A stretch of 21,397 bases of DNA from ANME-2 cluster archaeon (GTDB lineage Archaea > Halobacteriota > Methanosarcinia > Methanosarcinales > Methanocomedenaceae), in contig JAKRWB010000282.1 of assembly GCA_022353185.1 (NCBI GenBank), positions 1 through 21,397 on the forward strand. Direction: 5' to 3'. The notes under the pieces were generated by a model. That model made no database searches and was not told where the DNA came from. It worked only from the letters and a program-made list of their open reading frames with translations. A program made the translations under genes and the position numbers. This document shows positions 7,193 to 14,444 of the stretch, piece after piece. Position 1 is the first letter of the stretch. Every line of letters starts with the position of its first letter.

Positions 7193-8561
7193 ATGTTATG
7201 TTATGGAGATGCCATGTTTAATACTTTGACTATTTTATCGTGTTTAAATTGTTGTTTAGACACAACGACATTGAACCGTTTGAAAACAATCGTAACCGCC
7301 ATGTTAACCATGACCGGGCGAGTAACCATGCTTGGAATATCACGTTGGACTGATGATGGTGGTAGTTACCGCACGATTCAACGTTTTTTCAATACCAAGA
7401 TCACATGGGAAAAAATTCATTGGTGCTTGATTCGTCAATATTTTTTAGATAACGATGACCCATTTATCTTTGACGGTGATGAAACGGTTGTAACAAAGGC
7501 CGGAAAGATGACGTATGGCCTCAATCGATTTTTTTCATCCATCTATGGAAAAACGGTGCCAGGTTTAGATTTTTTCACATTGTCATTGATAAGTACAAAG
7601 CAGCGAACCTCTTACCCATTGATAACCCGGCAGATGACTCATTCTGAAGATTAAAAAAACGACACAAAACGCAATTACTGCAGAAGATCGTAAGAATCAG
7701 CAAAATAAAAGCGATTCCTCTACAAAAAGAGGAAGAGGTAGGCCAAAAGGCAGTAAAAATAAAAACAAAGTGGATGTCGAACTATCATCCTATCTATGCA
7801 TCATTCAGAGTATTCTTAAGGGAATGTTGAAGCTAATTGGTTCCACCATTCCTATAACATATATTGTACTTGATGGTGCATTTGGGCATAATAATGCTTT
7901 ACAAATGGTCAGACAATGCAAATTGCACATTATTTCAAAATTACAATATAATTCTGCACTTTATTTCCCGTATAAAGGCACATACCATGGGTGTGGTGCA
8001 CGTAGAAAATATGGTGATAAAATTGACTACAGCTGCATCCCATCTAAATATTTGAAAGAAACCATTATTGAAAAGTCAGTTCAAATTGAGATTTATCAAA
8101 TGGATATGCTACATAAGCGATTTGCTCAAAAGCTAAATGTGGTTATTATTGTAAAAACCAATCTCAAAACACATGCACGGGGGCATGTGATATTGTTCAG
8201 CAGTGATCTAAAGCTGGCATATGACAAGTTAGTCGATTATTATAAACTACGTTTTCAGATTGAGTTTAACTTCCGAGATGCAAAACAATATTGGGGTCTG
8301 GAAGATTTTATGAATGTCAAGGAGGTTCCTGTAACTAACGCTGCCAACTTAGCTTTTTTCATGGTGAATGTTTCTCAGGCATTAATTCACAATGTTCACA
8401 AGGATGATTCCAACTTTGGCATTCAAGACCTTAAAGCATACTTCAGAGGTGGTAAATATGTCAATGAAACATTAAAATTACTACCGCAAAAACCAGACCG
8501 AATTTTAATTCAGCAGATATTTAGCCGAATAACGAAAATTGGAAGTATTAATAGTGGTTAG
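7193..8561 (+). pseudogene. IS701/IS4-like DDE transposase, broken by a frameshift
   Basis: The gene is split into 7193-7654 and a second frame that is open from about 7637 to 8561. The first part holds the first catalytic region (FIFDGDETVVTKAGKMTYGL). The second part has the linker RGRGRPKGSKNKNK, the second Asp in YIVLDGAFGH, and the diagnostic Y-x2-R-x3-E-x6-K motif in YKLRFQIEFNFRDAKQYWG. The two frames join near 7640-7659 at GATTAAAAAAACG: TAA 7652-7654 closes the first frame just where an A7 run begins, and a one-base change restores a single product of about 450 residues. Continuity of all family motifs across the join indicates one gene. The stop is TAG. Recoding at the A tract is possible but unproven, so it is listed as broken. 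Confidence 0.8.
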
Positions 8562-8571
8562 TGCTGATTAA

Positions 8572-8584
8572 TGGCGAAGGTATT
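8572..8584 (+). repeat. Right terminal inverted repeat
   Basis: TGGCGAAGGTATT, the reverse complement of 6573-6585, 10 bases after the transposase stop codon. Confidence 0.75.
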
Positions 8585-8597
8585 GCCTAACATAAAG

Positions 8598-8608
8598 TAT
8601 TAAATATA
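8598..8608 (+). promoter_or_regulatory. TATA box for the site-2 protease operon
   Basis: TATTAAATATA lies 44-54 bases before ATG 8652. Initiation near 8628 would leave a short leader carrying the GGGAG ribosome-binding site at 8640-8644. A second AT-rich box at 8625-8636 is too close to the start to keep that site. Confidence 0.45.
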
Positions 8609-8651
8609 GTCAAGGTATGATTACTTTAATATAAAAAGCGGGAGCAGTAAA

Positions 8652-9803
8652 ATGAAATGGTCATTACAGATCGGAAAAGTCATTGGGATTCCCATACAAC
8701 TGCATGTCACCTTCCTTTTCATACTCATATTGTTCATTTACTACTTTGCAGTAATTGAATTCCCAATAGGCACAATGGTACTGGGATTCGACGGCATGAA
8801 CATATCATTGATAGAAAAACTGATATTCAGCACCATTGCATCTATCCTGTTCTTCTCCACCATCCTGCTGCATGAATTGAGCCATTCATTCGTTGCCAAG
8901 AGAAACGGCATGACCATCCAGAGCATTACCCTCTTTGTGTTCGGAGGTGTGGCCCAGATGGAAGAGATACCCCGAAACCCAAAACTTGAACTAAAAATGG
9001 CAGCAGCGGGTCCGGCACTGAGCCTGGCTATCGGCATATTGACCTACGCATTTTATGTATATTTTGGTCCCGTTGAAGTGGCTGAGGTTGGAATGACCGC
9101 CAAAAATGCAGTGCTGATAACTGCGGGGATTATCTCGGTTTATAATCTGTTTCTGGGCATATTCAACCTGCTGCCAGCGTTCCCCATGGACGGCGGCCGT
9201 GTGCTCAGGGCACTTCTGGCAATGTGGCTGCCGTACATGGATGCTACCCGAGTGGCAGTCTCAATAGGCAAAACATTTGCATTCCTGATGGGAATATTCG
9301 GCCTGTTCACTGTAAACATAATACTCATCTTGATAGCGTTTTTTATTTTCTACGGAGCACAGGGCGAAGAAAGGGAAACATACTTTGCCATCAGTCTTGA
9401 AGGTATCAAAGTAAAAGATGTCATGACCCCGGTGCAGGATTTGGTATATGTCCCTCCAGACTGGACCATATCCCAGCTTGTAGAAGCGATGTTCAGGTTC
9501 AAACATATGGGATACCCGGTGCAGGAAGGTCTGGACAAACCGCCTTTGGGTATTGTGACCTTTGAAGATGTACAAAAAGTTCCTCAACAGGAACAAGATT
9601 CCGTTCAGGTAAAGGATATTATGACCAAAGAAATCATTTCAGTGAGTCCTGAAAATGAAGCATACCAGGCACTACAGACCATAGCAAAGAATAATATTGG
9701 CAGGCTCCTGGTCATACAGGATAACAAAATAAAAGGCATCATAACAATGAAAGATATAATGAGGAACATGCAATTCAAACACATGTACATGTCCCCGGAC
9801 TGA
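8652..9803 (+). CDS. Site-2 protease (M50) with tandem CBS domains
   Basis: The 383-residue intramembrane zinc metalloprotease has about six hydrophobic segments in residues 18-235. The zinc-binding HELSH is at 74-78 in the second segment group, and the third-ligand motif NLLPAFPMDGGRVLRALL has Asp180. The C-terminal part carries two CBS domains, roughly 253-308 (VKDVMTPVQDLVYV) and 320-376 (VKDIMTKEIISVSP), which in this family bind adenine nucleotides and tune activity. The family cleaves transmembrane segments, often of anti-sigma or membrane-bound regulators; the archaeal substrate is not known. GGGAG is 7 bases before ATG. The HIT gene follows after 19 bases, suggesting co-transcription. 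The gene starts 67 bases beyond the mobile element, so its promoter region is almost bounded by that insertion. Confidence 0.9.
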   Translation: MKWSLQIGKVIGIPIQLHVTFLFILILFIYYFAVIEFPIGTMVLGFDGMNISLIEKLIFSTIASILFFSTILLHELSHSFVAKRNGMTIQSITLFVFGGVAQMEEIPRNPKLELKMAAAGPALSLAIGILTYAFYVYFGPVEVAEVGMTAKNAVLITAGIISVYNLFLGIFNLLPAFPMDGGRVLRALLAMWLPYMDATRVAVSIGKTFAFLMGIFGLFTVNIILILIAFFIFYGAQGEERETYFAISLEGIKVKDVMTPVQDLVYVPPDWTISQLVEAMFRFKHMGYPVQEGLDKPPLGIVTFEDVQKVPQQEQDSVQVKDIMTKEIISVSPENEAYQALQTIAKNNIGRLLVIQDNKIKGIITMKDIMRNMQFKHMYMSPD

Positions 9804-9822
9804 ACAAATATGGTGATGTGAG

Positions 9823-10236
9823 ATGGATGATTGTATATTTTGTAAAATAGTCAATGGTGGGATTCCAAGCTATACTGTATACCAGGACGATGATACCCTG
9901 GCATTCCTGGATATAAACCCTAACACTCAAGGGCATACGTTGGTAATCCCGAAAAAACATGCTGCTAACATAACAGACATGGACGACAAGGACATAGCGT
10001 CATTGTTCAGGACCGTGCGCAAAGTGGTCAGTGGTTTACAGGCGGCCATTAACCCTGAAGGATTCAACTTGGTGGTCAATCACGGTGAAGTGGCAGGGCA
10101 GGTTATACACCACTTCCACTGCCATGTAATACCGCGAAATACCGGGGACGGTATCGAATATAATTTTGAAGGGTTTACTCCATCACCGGAAGAGTTCCAG
10201 GAACTTGCCGGTAAAGTGGCTGAGCACATAAATTAA
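9823..10236 (+). CDS. HIT family (HINT-type) nucleotide hydrolase
   Basis: The 137-residue protein has the full HINT pattern: zinc-type N-terminus CIFCKI (Cys4, Cys7), LAFLDINPNTQGHTLVIPKKH at 26-46, and the catalytic histidine triad HFHCH at 97-101 followed by VIP. HINT enzymes hydrolyse aminoacyl-AMP and nucleoside phosphoramidates in the cytoplasm. The start is supported by GGTGATGTGAG just before ATG 9823. It follows the protease gene by 19 bases and ends at a hairpin facing the convergent Fe-S gene. Confidence 0.92.
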   Translation: MDDCIFCKIVNGGIPSYTVYQDDDTLAFLDINPNTQGHTLVIPKKHAANITDMDDKDIASLFRTVRKVVSGLQAAINPEGFNLVVNHGEVAGQVIHHFHCHVIPRNTGDGIEYNFEGFTPSPEEFQELAGKVAEHIN

Positions 10237-10274
10237 TACCGATACCCAATGGAGACCATTTGTTCCCATCGGTA
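10237..10274. terminator. Stem-loop between convergent genes
   Basis: TACCGAT (10237-10243) pairs with ATCGGTA (10268-10274) immediately after the HIT stop codon. An overlapping GGAGAC/GTCTCC pair extends from 10251 towards 10286, so two alternative stems are possible. There is no long T tract, so termination efficiency is uncertain. Confidence 0.45.
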
Positions 10275-10304
10275 TAAAGAGTCTCCCTGAAACATTATTG
10301 AGGA

Positions 10305-11012
10305 TTACACGCTCACTGTTGGTTTTTCTGTCAGTGATATAGTAGGGGTAATTGACCTTCTCTTACAAGCATCCACACACTTCATGCAATTGAAACAATC
10401 ATCATTATCAGAGGTGTCAGTTACGTCAAGTTCCATCGGACAATCCTGTTGACATAGCTTACATTCCACACAACCATCAACATGGAGCCTTAAAAGACGC
10501 TTTTTTGCCAATAATGACTGGATATAACCCATTGGGCAAAAACTGCACCAGGTCCTTGGTTTAAATATTATCCCCAGGGGGCCGGCTAACAGGATTGTAC
10601 TCACGATACACATCAATACCAAAAAACCACCCATTTGTGCCAGAAGATTGTCTGAACGGAGAACAGGATTATATCCCAGCAATGATAATCCAAGCAGTAA
10701 TGTCATTGCAACTAACATCATATTCTTGAATCCCCTGGTCCTTAATATTTTGGGAATCCTGCGATTCATAGAAAGCGGGCCCAAAACTCGGTCAAGGAAC
10801 ACACCCCTTGGACATAACCATCCACACCAGAACCTGCCAAACAAAGGTGCGAGAAGTATACCACCAATTACTAAAAATCCTATGAATATCAGGCCTATAA
10901 TGAAAAGGCGGTCATTATTTGTAAATAAGCCGTATGCTGCAACCGCAAATATTAATGAGCTTATAGCCAGTGAGACTAATTGTATCTTTTGTCGATGATT
11001 TTTATAATTCAT
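10305..11012 (-). CDS. NapH/CcoG-like polyferredoxin membrane protein
   Basis: From ATG 11012 the 235-residue protein has transmembrane segments near 12-30, 36-56, 98-113 and 128-149. It carries two CX3CP motifs (FWCGWLCPRG, Cys63/Cys67; WCSFCPMG, Cys156/Cys159) typical of the NapH/NosR/CcoG superfamily, and two ferredoxin [4Fe-4S] sites at the C-terminus (Cys181-184-187-191 and Cys206-209-212-216). Such proteins pass electrons between the quinone or membrane pool and a partner oxidoreductase. No partner enzyme (nap, nos, cox or dehalogenase) is adjacent, so the role is open. A GTG at 11024 in frame is an alternative start; ATG 11012 is preferred because GGTG at 11022-11025 then serves as ribosome-binding site. 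It is monocistronic. Confidence 0.8.
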   Translation of the reverse strand: MNYKNHRQKIQLVSLAISSLIFAVAAYGLFTNNDRLFIIGLIFIGFLVIGGILLAPLFGRFWCGWLCPRGVFLDRVLGPLSMNRRIPKILRTRGFKNMMLVAMTLLLGLSLLGYNPVLRSDNLLAQMGGFLVLMCIVSTILLAGPLGIIFKPRTWCSFCPMGYIQSLLAKKRLLRLHVDGCVECKLCQQDCPMELDVTDTSDNDDCFNCMKCVDACKRRSITPTISLTEKPTVSV

Positions 11013-11042
11013 ATTTCTCAACACCCTATAAGAGAAATTTAA

Positions 11043-11052
11043 CTATATAAAG
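11043..11052 (-). promoter_or_regulatory. TATA box for the NapH-like gene
   Basis: On the minus strand CTTTATATAG lies about 31-40 bases before ATG 11012. Transcription would start near 11020-11025 with a very short leader that just includes GGTG. Confidence 0.6.
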
Positions 11053-11101
11053 TTATGCACGGTTTTGTGCTAACCATGCATAATGAAGAAAACTAACGAA
11101 A

Positions 11102-12205
11102 TCACTTACCTAAATATTGCTGTTTAAACCAATCTTTAAATTCAACGAACCTATCTTCAATAATAGCCACCCTTGCCTGTTTCATAATGTCCTGAAGGAA
11201 ATGAACATTATGTATGGATGCCAGACGCATGGCCAGCAGTTCCGATTCCTTAAACAGGTGGTAAATGTATGCCCTTGAAAAATGCCTGCAGGTATAGCAC
11301 CCGCATTCCTCATCAATGGGCCTGAAATCCCTGACATGGGATGAGCGACCAAGGTCCATCTGCCCGTGTATGGTCATCACAGTCTGGTGTCGGGCGTTGC
11401 GGGTGGGGAATGCACTATCAAAGATGTCCACACCCAGATAGATAGATTCCAGCAATTCCACAGGCGAGCCCACACCCATCAGGTATCTGGGCTTATCAGG
11501 CGGTATCTGGGTCAGGTTCAACCTGATAGTCTCATGCATGACCTCTTTTGGTTCGCCAATACTCAACCCCCCAATGCCATAGCCGTCAAAATCCATATTC
11601 ACCAGCTTGCGGGCACAGATCTCCCTCATATCAGGATATGTCCCGCCCTGCAAAATGGCAAAGACCAGCTGGTTGTCGTTACAACGGGCATCAAGACTGC
11701 GCTGCCCCCAGTTCAGTGTCCGGCACACTGAATCCCTGACTTCATCACGGGTGCTGCCCCATGGCGGACAATCATCCAGCACCATTGCAACGTCAGAACC
11801 CAGGGCACCCTGTATCTCCATGCACATCTCAGGTGTGTACATATACCGCTTACCATACCTGGAATTCACGTAACTTATACCCTGTTTGTTCAATCTAAAC
11901 TTGAACTCCTTTCGCAATATCTGGAACCCGCCGCTGTCCGTAAAAATAGCTCCGTCCCAGTCCATGAACTTATGCAGCCCACCTGCTTCATGTATCAATT
12001 CATGGCCCGGGCTCAGGAAAAGATGGAACGCGTTACTGATGATGGCCTGTGTTCCCATCTCCTGTATTTCCTGTGGCGTAAGCGTCTTGATTGTGGCCTT
12101 GGTCGCCACTGGCATAAAGGCGGGTGTATCGACAACCTGATGGTGTGTGGTCAGTTTTCCCACCCTGGCATTTGATGAAATTTCCTGGTGAACTATTTCA
12201 AACAT
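11102..12205 (-). CDS. tgt: tRNA-guanine transglycosylase of bacterial (queuosine) type
   Basis: The 367-residue TIM-barrel enzyme exchanges guanine 34 of GUN-anticodon tRNAs for a 7-deazaguanine base. Visible family marks are DTPAFMPV at 26-33, TDSGGFQ at 89-95 (Asp90), GIGGLSIGEP at 210-219, the nucleophile Asp263 in IFDSAFPTRNAR, and the zinc site CGCYTC (Cys301, 303, 306) with His332. The length and PTRNAR motif fit bacterial Tgt. Archaeal archaeosine TGT acts at position 15 and normally carries extra C-terminal domains including PUA, all absent here. The start at 12205 is fixed by GTGGGGGCAGG just upstream. It is the second gene of an operon with queA, 34 bases apart, which supports preQ1 as substrate. 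LSIG replaces the usual LAVG of bacterial enzymes in the base-binding loop. Confidence 0.88.
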   Translation of the reverse strand: MFEIVHQEISSNARVGKLTTHHQVVDTPAFMPVATKATIKTLTPQEIQEMGTQAIISNAFHLFLSPGHELIHEAGGLHKFMDWDGAIFTDSGGFQILRKEFKFRLNKQGISYVNSRYGKRYMYTPEMCMEIQGALGSDVAMVLDDCPPWGSTRDEVRDSVCRTLNWGQRSLDARCNDNQLVFAILQGGTYPDMREICARKLVNMDFDGYGIGGLSIGEPKEVMHETIRLNLTQIPPDKPRYLMGVGSPVELLESIYLGVDIFDSAFPTRNARHQTVMTIHGQMDLGRSSHVRDFRPIDEECGCYTCRHFSRAYIYHLFKESELLAMRLASIHNVHFLQDIMKQARVAIIEDRFVEFKDWFKQQYLGK

Positions 12206-12239
12206 GTCCTGCCCCCACTATGTCCTCTGTCTTCTCTGT

Positions 12240-13274
12240 TCACAATATCCTCTTGTTATTCAGTATGAACATTGCATCTCCAAAACTGTAGAACCTGTAT
12301 CCCTTATCAATGGCCTCGCTGTATGCTGCCAGCACCGTATCCCTGCCGGCATAGGCACTTATAAGCATTAGCAGTGTGGATTTGGGAAGATGGAAATTGG
12401 TGATAAGACCACTCAACGGTGTCTTGAATTGGTAAGGTGGGTGTATGAATATCTCACTCCAGCCCCGGGATGGTACTATCTTACCATCCAGCCACCGTGC
12501 ACTTTCCAGCGCCCTGACCGTTGTTGTACCGACTACGAATATTCTCCCCCCATTTTCGATGGTATCATTAATGGCACAGGCAGTATCCTCATCAATAGTA
12601 AAGTATTCACTCTCCATGGTATGCTCTTCCACATCTTCGGCACGGACCGGCATGAACGTGCCCACCCCCACATGGAGGGTGACAAATGCCATCCTCACGC
12701 CCATCTGTTTTATCGTGTCAAGCAACTGCGGTGTAAAATGTAGTCCGGCAGTTGGAGCCGCAATGGAGCCTTCGTCCCTGGAATATATGGTCTGGTAGCG
12801 CTCACCATCCTCCAGGTGTTCTTTGATATATGGCGGCACTGGCATAACTCCCTCCTCGCATAGGCAGGAGTTCATGTCACCGTCACATTGGAAACTGATA
12901 TTGTACCTGTATCCGGTTTGCGTATCAACCCGCTCCTTCACTATACCTGATAATGTATTGAAATTAAGTTTTGCCCCTACCTTTACCTTACCCCTGACCA
13001 GGCATTCATAATACTTATCGTCCAGCCGCTTAACCAGCAGCACTTCAACCCGGCCCCCCGTCTCTTTAGTACCGTACAACCTGGCAGGTATCACCCTGCT
13101 ATCGTTCAATACCAGCAGGTCACCAGGGCGCAGGAACCGGGGCAGGTCATGGAAAGTTTGATGATACCGTTCGTCTTCATCCAGCACCATCAACTTTGAT
13201 GAATCCCTGGGGTCTGCAGGTTTTTGGGCTATCATGTCCTGGGGCAAGTGATAGTCAAAATCCGATAGTTTCAT
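12240..13274 (-). CDS. queA: S-adenosylmethionine:tRNA ribosyltransferase-isomerase QueA
   Basis: The 344-residue product transfers and isomerises the ribosyl part of S-adenosylmethionine onto preQ1-modified tRNA, giving epoxyqueuosine. The whole protein is collinear with QueA: MKLSDFDYHLPQDMIAQKP at the start, then GDLLVLNDSRVIPARL, IAAPTAGLHFT, LHVGVGTFMPV, VGTTTVRALES and TNFHLPKSTLLMLISAY. An upstream in-frame start at 13325 would add 17 residues, but MKLSDFDYHLP is the conserved N-terminus and GGGGGA sits 6 bases before ATG 13274. It is first in the queA-tgt operon. QueA is a bacterial family, so its presence here points to acquisition by transfer. Neither a QueG nor a QueH candidate, needed for the final reduction, is in the window. 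Confidence 0.93.
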   Translation of the reverse strand: MKLSDFDYHLPQDMIAQKPADPRDSSKLMVLDEDERYHQTFHDLPRFLRPGDLLVLNDSRVIPARLYGTKETGGRVEVLLVKRLDDKYYECLVRGKVKVGAKLNFNTLSGIVKERVDTQTGYRYNISFQCDGDMNSCLCEEGVMPVPPYIKEHLEDGERYQTIYSRDEGSIAAPTAGLHFTPQLLDTIKQMGVRMAFVTLHVGVGTFMPVRAEDVEEHTMESEYFTIDEDTACAINDTIENGGRIFVVGTTTVRALESARWLDGKIVPSRGWSEIFIHPPYQFKTPLSGLITNFHLPKSTLLMLISAYAGRDTVLAAYSEAIDKGYRFYSFGDAMFILNNKRIL

Positions 13275-13567
13275 GTCTGTCCCCCATTGGACCCAAATGA
13301 TTAAATCTTTATGTCGGGTGGGCACAATCTCAATAACCAGTTGTTTCTTATGAAGACATGTTAAAATTGATGATTACATAGACATGGATTTACAACGAAT
13401 CACAATTTTGGTTATAATTCCTGAATTGCATCAGTTACCATTAAATTTGAAAAGTATACCAAGGATTACTATTTTGGATGTAATTGTCGCATCTGCATAA
13501 ACCGTGGCAAGAATCATGCTGATAAATGGGCAAAATCTCAGAAAAACGCAATGTTCAGTATTATTTC
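13275..13567. other. Intergenic region upstream of queA
   Basis: About 290 bp of AT-rich sequence between queA and the terminator of the secreted-protein gene. A minus-strand AAAGATTTAATC at 13299-13310 could be a TATA box for queA, but its spacing would place initiation inside the ribosome-binding site, so the promoter is unresolved. No gene, RNA hairpin of note, or preQ1 aptamer was recognised. Confidence 0.4.
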
Positions 13568-13604
13568 GAAAAAAAAAGAAAAAAAGCAGGCTTTGTGCCT
13601 ACTT
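13568..13604 (-). terminator. Intrinsic terminator overlapping a stop codon
   Basis: On the minus strand, AAGTAGGC (13604-13597), a 5-base loop and GCCTGCTT (13591-13584) form an 8-bp stem with one G-U pair, followed by T tracts down to 13569. The stem contains the last lysine codon and the TAG stop (13599-13601) of the secreted-protein gene. Confidence 0.75.
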
Positions 13605-14189
13605 CTCCATGTACATAGATACTGACTTGAATTTAATCAGTTCACCAAAATCGCTGGTTCCAAGGTCCTCGTCATTTATCGACCCGGTGGCTGTAGCTTC
13701 CCTGAACGATGATTTATCACTGTACTTCGACGTGAAGTCATCGTACTTGAAAATAGACTTTGAGCTGCTCTTCATAACATCACCTTCACCTGTCCATTGG
13801 GCAGCGATGGTTACGGTTTCCATAGTATAAGTATCCGTATTCCAATCATAAACATAGAGCTCGATGTCAACAGGAGAAAGAGTTGCAGACTCTAGTTTTT
13901 TATCGATTGTAAAAACATCCTCCTGGGTAAACATATAACCCCACTTGCCAGACGAATCACCTGTATTTTCATCATATGTCCAGATATCAACATAGATATC
14001 GGTTCCATCATTACTCGTTGTTGCTTGAATGAATGTATCAGTATATACACCATCGGTATATTCATACCAACCCGCATATGCAGCCATACCTTCGTCTCGA
14101 TAGATTGACTTAGAATCGAATGCTTCAGCACTTATGGTCAGCGAAAACAGAACCATAAGCACAAACACGCCTGTAAATAGTTTCTTCAT
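13599..14189 (-). CDS. Small secreted protein of unknown family
   Basis: The 196-residue protein has a clear signal peptide (MKKLFTGVFVLMVLFSLTISAEA, cleavage before FDSKS) and a mature part rich in Tyr, Asp, Thr and Ser (YAGWYEYTDGVYTDTF, DIYVDIWTYDENTGDSSG), typical of an extracytoplasmic beta-strand protein. There is no transmembrane anchor, PEF motif, or cysteine. The family is not recognised. ATG 14189 is supported by an unusually strong Shine-Dalgarno, AAGGAGGAT at 14195-14203, and a TATA box at 14231-14240. The gene diverges from the ribbon-helix-helix regulator gene across 255 bp and could be its target. It ends in a strong terminator that includes its own stop codon. Confidence 0.75.
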   Translation of the reverse strand: MKKLFTGVFVLMVLFSLTISAEAFDSKSIYRDEGMAAYAGWYEYTDGVYTDTFIQATTSNDGTDIYVDIWTYDENTGDSSGKWGYMFTQEDVFTIDKKLESATLSPVDIELYVYDWNTDTYTMETVTIAAQWTGEGDVMKSSSKSIFKYDDFTSKYSDKSSFREATATGSINDEDLGTSDFGELIKFKSVSMYMEK

Positions 14190-14230
14190 ATTTTATCCTC
14201 CTTATCTAATATACTCATCTTTGAAAGTGC

Positions 14231-14240
14231 GATAAATAAT
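14231..14240 (-). promoter_or_regulatory. TATA box for the secreted-protein gene
   Basis: Minus-strand ATTATTTATC, 42-51 bases before ATG 14189. Initiation near 14210 leaves the AAGGAGGAT site in a leader of about 20 bases. Confidence 0.5.
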
Positions 14241-14370
14241 TGCCATACAGACTGGCAGGATTATCGATAGATTCTTTTTCATTTCTAACCCTCCCCTTTC
14301 CATCGCACACGTTGAGTAAACGTAATTTCTCAATGGAATCATACCATATTTAGAAAGATTTACTACTAAT

Positions 14371-14430
14371 GTATTACAAAAAGTAACGCCGAGTATTAAT
14401 TATTTAAATCGATTTTATTACGTGTAATAC
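14371..14430 (+). promoter_or_regulatory. Promoter of the regulator gene with paired inverted-repeat operators
   Basis: A TATA box (AATTATTTAAAT, 14398-14409) is flanked by two dyads sharing one half-site. Upstream is TATTAC-AAAAA-GTAAC at 14372-14387; downstream, over the expected initiation site, is TATTAC-GT-GTAATA at 14416-14429. GTATTAC at 14371 and GTAATAC at 14424 are exact reverse complements. Placement on both sides of the TATA box fits autoregulation by the ribbon-helix-helix protein encoded next. Confidence 0.5.
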
Positions 14431-14444
14431 CCGGGGGATAAAAA

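Larger units (their letters stand above)
6573..8584 (+). mobile_element. IS701/IS4-like element interrupted by an IS630-type fragment
   Basis: AATACCTTCGCCA at 6573-6585 and its exact reverse complement at 8572-8584 are 13-bp terminal inverted repeats. Between them lie an IS630-type N-terminal transposase ORF (6706-7125) and an IS701/IS4-like DDE transposase gene (7193-8561). Removing about 550 bp around the first ORF leaves roughly 1.45 kb, a normal size for a one-transposase element of this class, so insertion of the IS630 piece into the left leader of the larger element is the simplest reading. No convincing target duplication is seen outside the repeats. Confidence 0.7.

Noticed and set aside
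13275..13330. Possible preQ1 riboswitch before queA
   Set aside because: The queA leader appears short and no small pseudoknot-type aptamer could be traced.
13504..13830. Plus-strand frame of 108 residues over the secreted-protein gene
   Set aside because: It runs through the terminator A/T tract and opposes a gene with signal peptide and strong Shine-Dalgarno.
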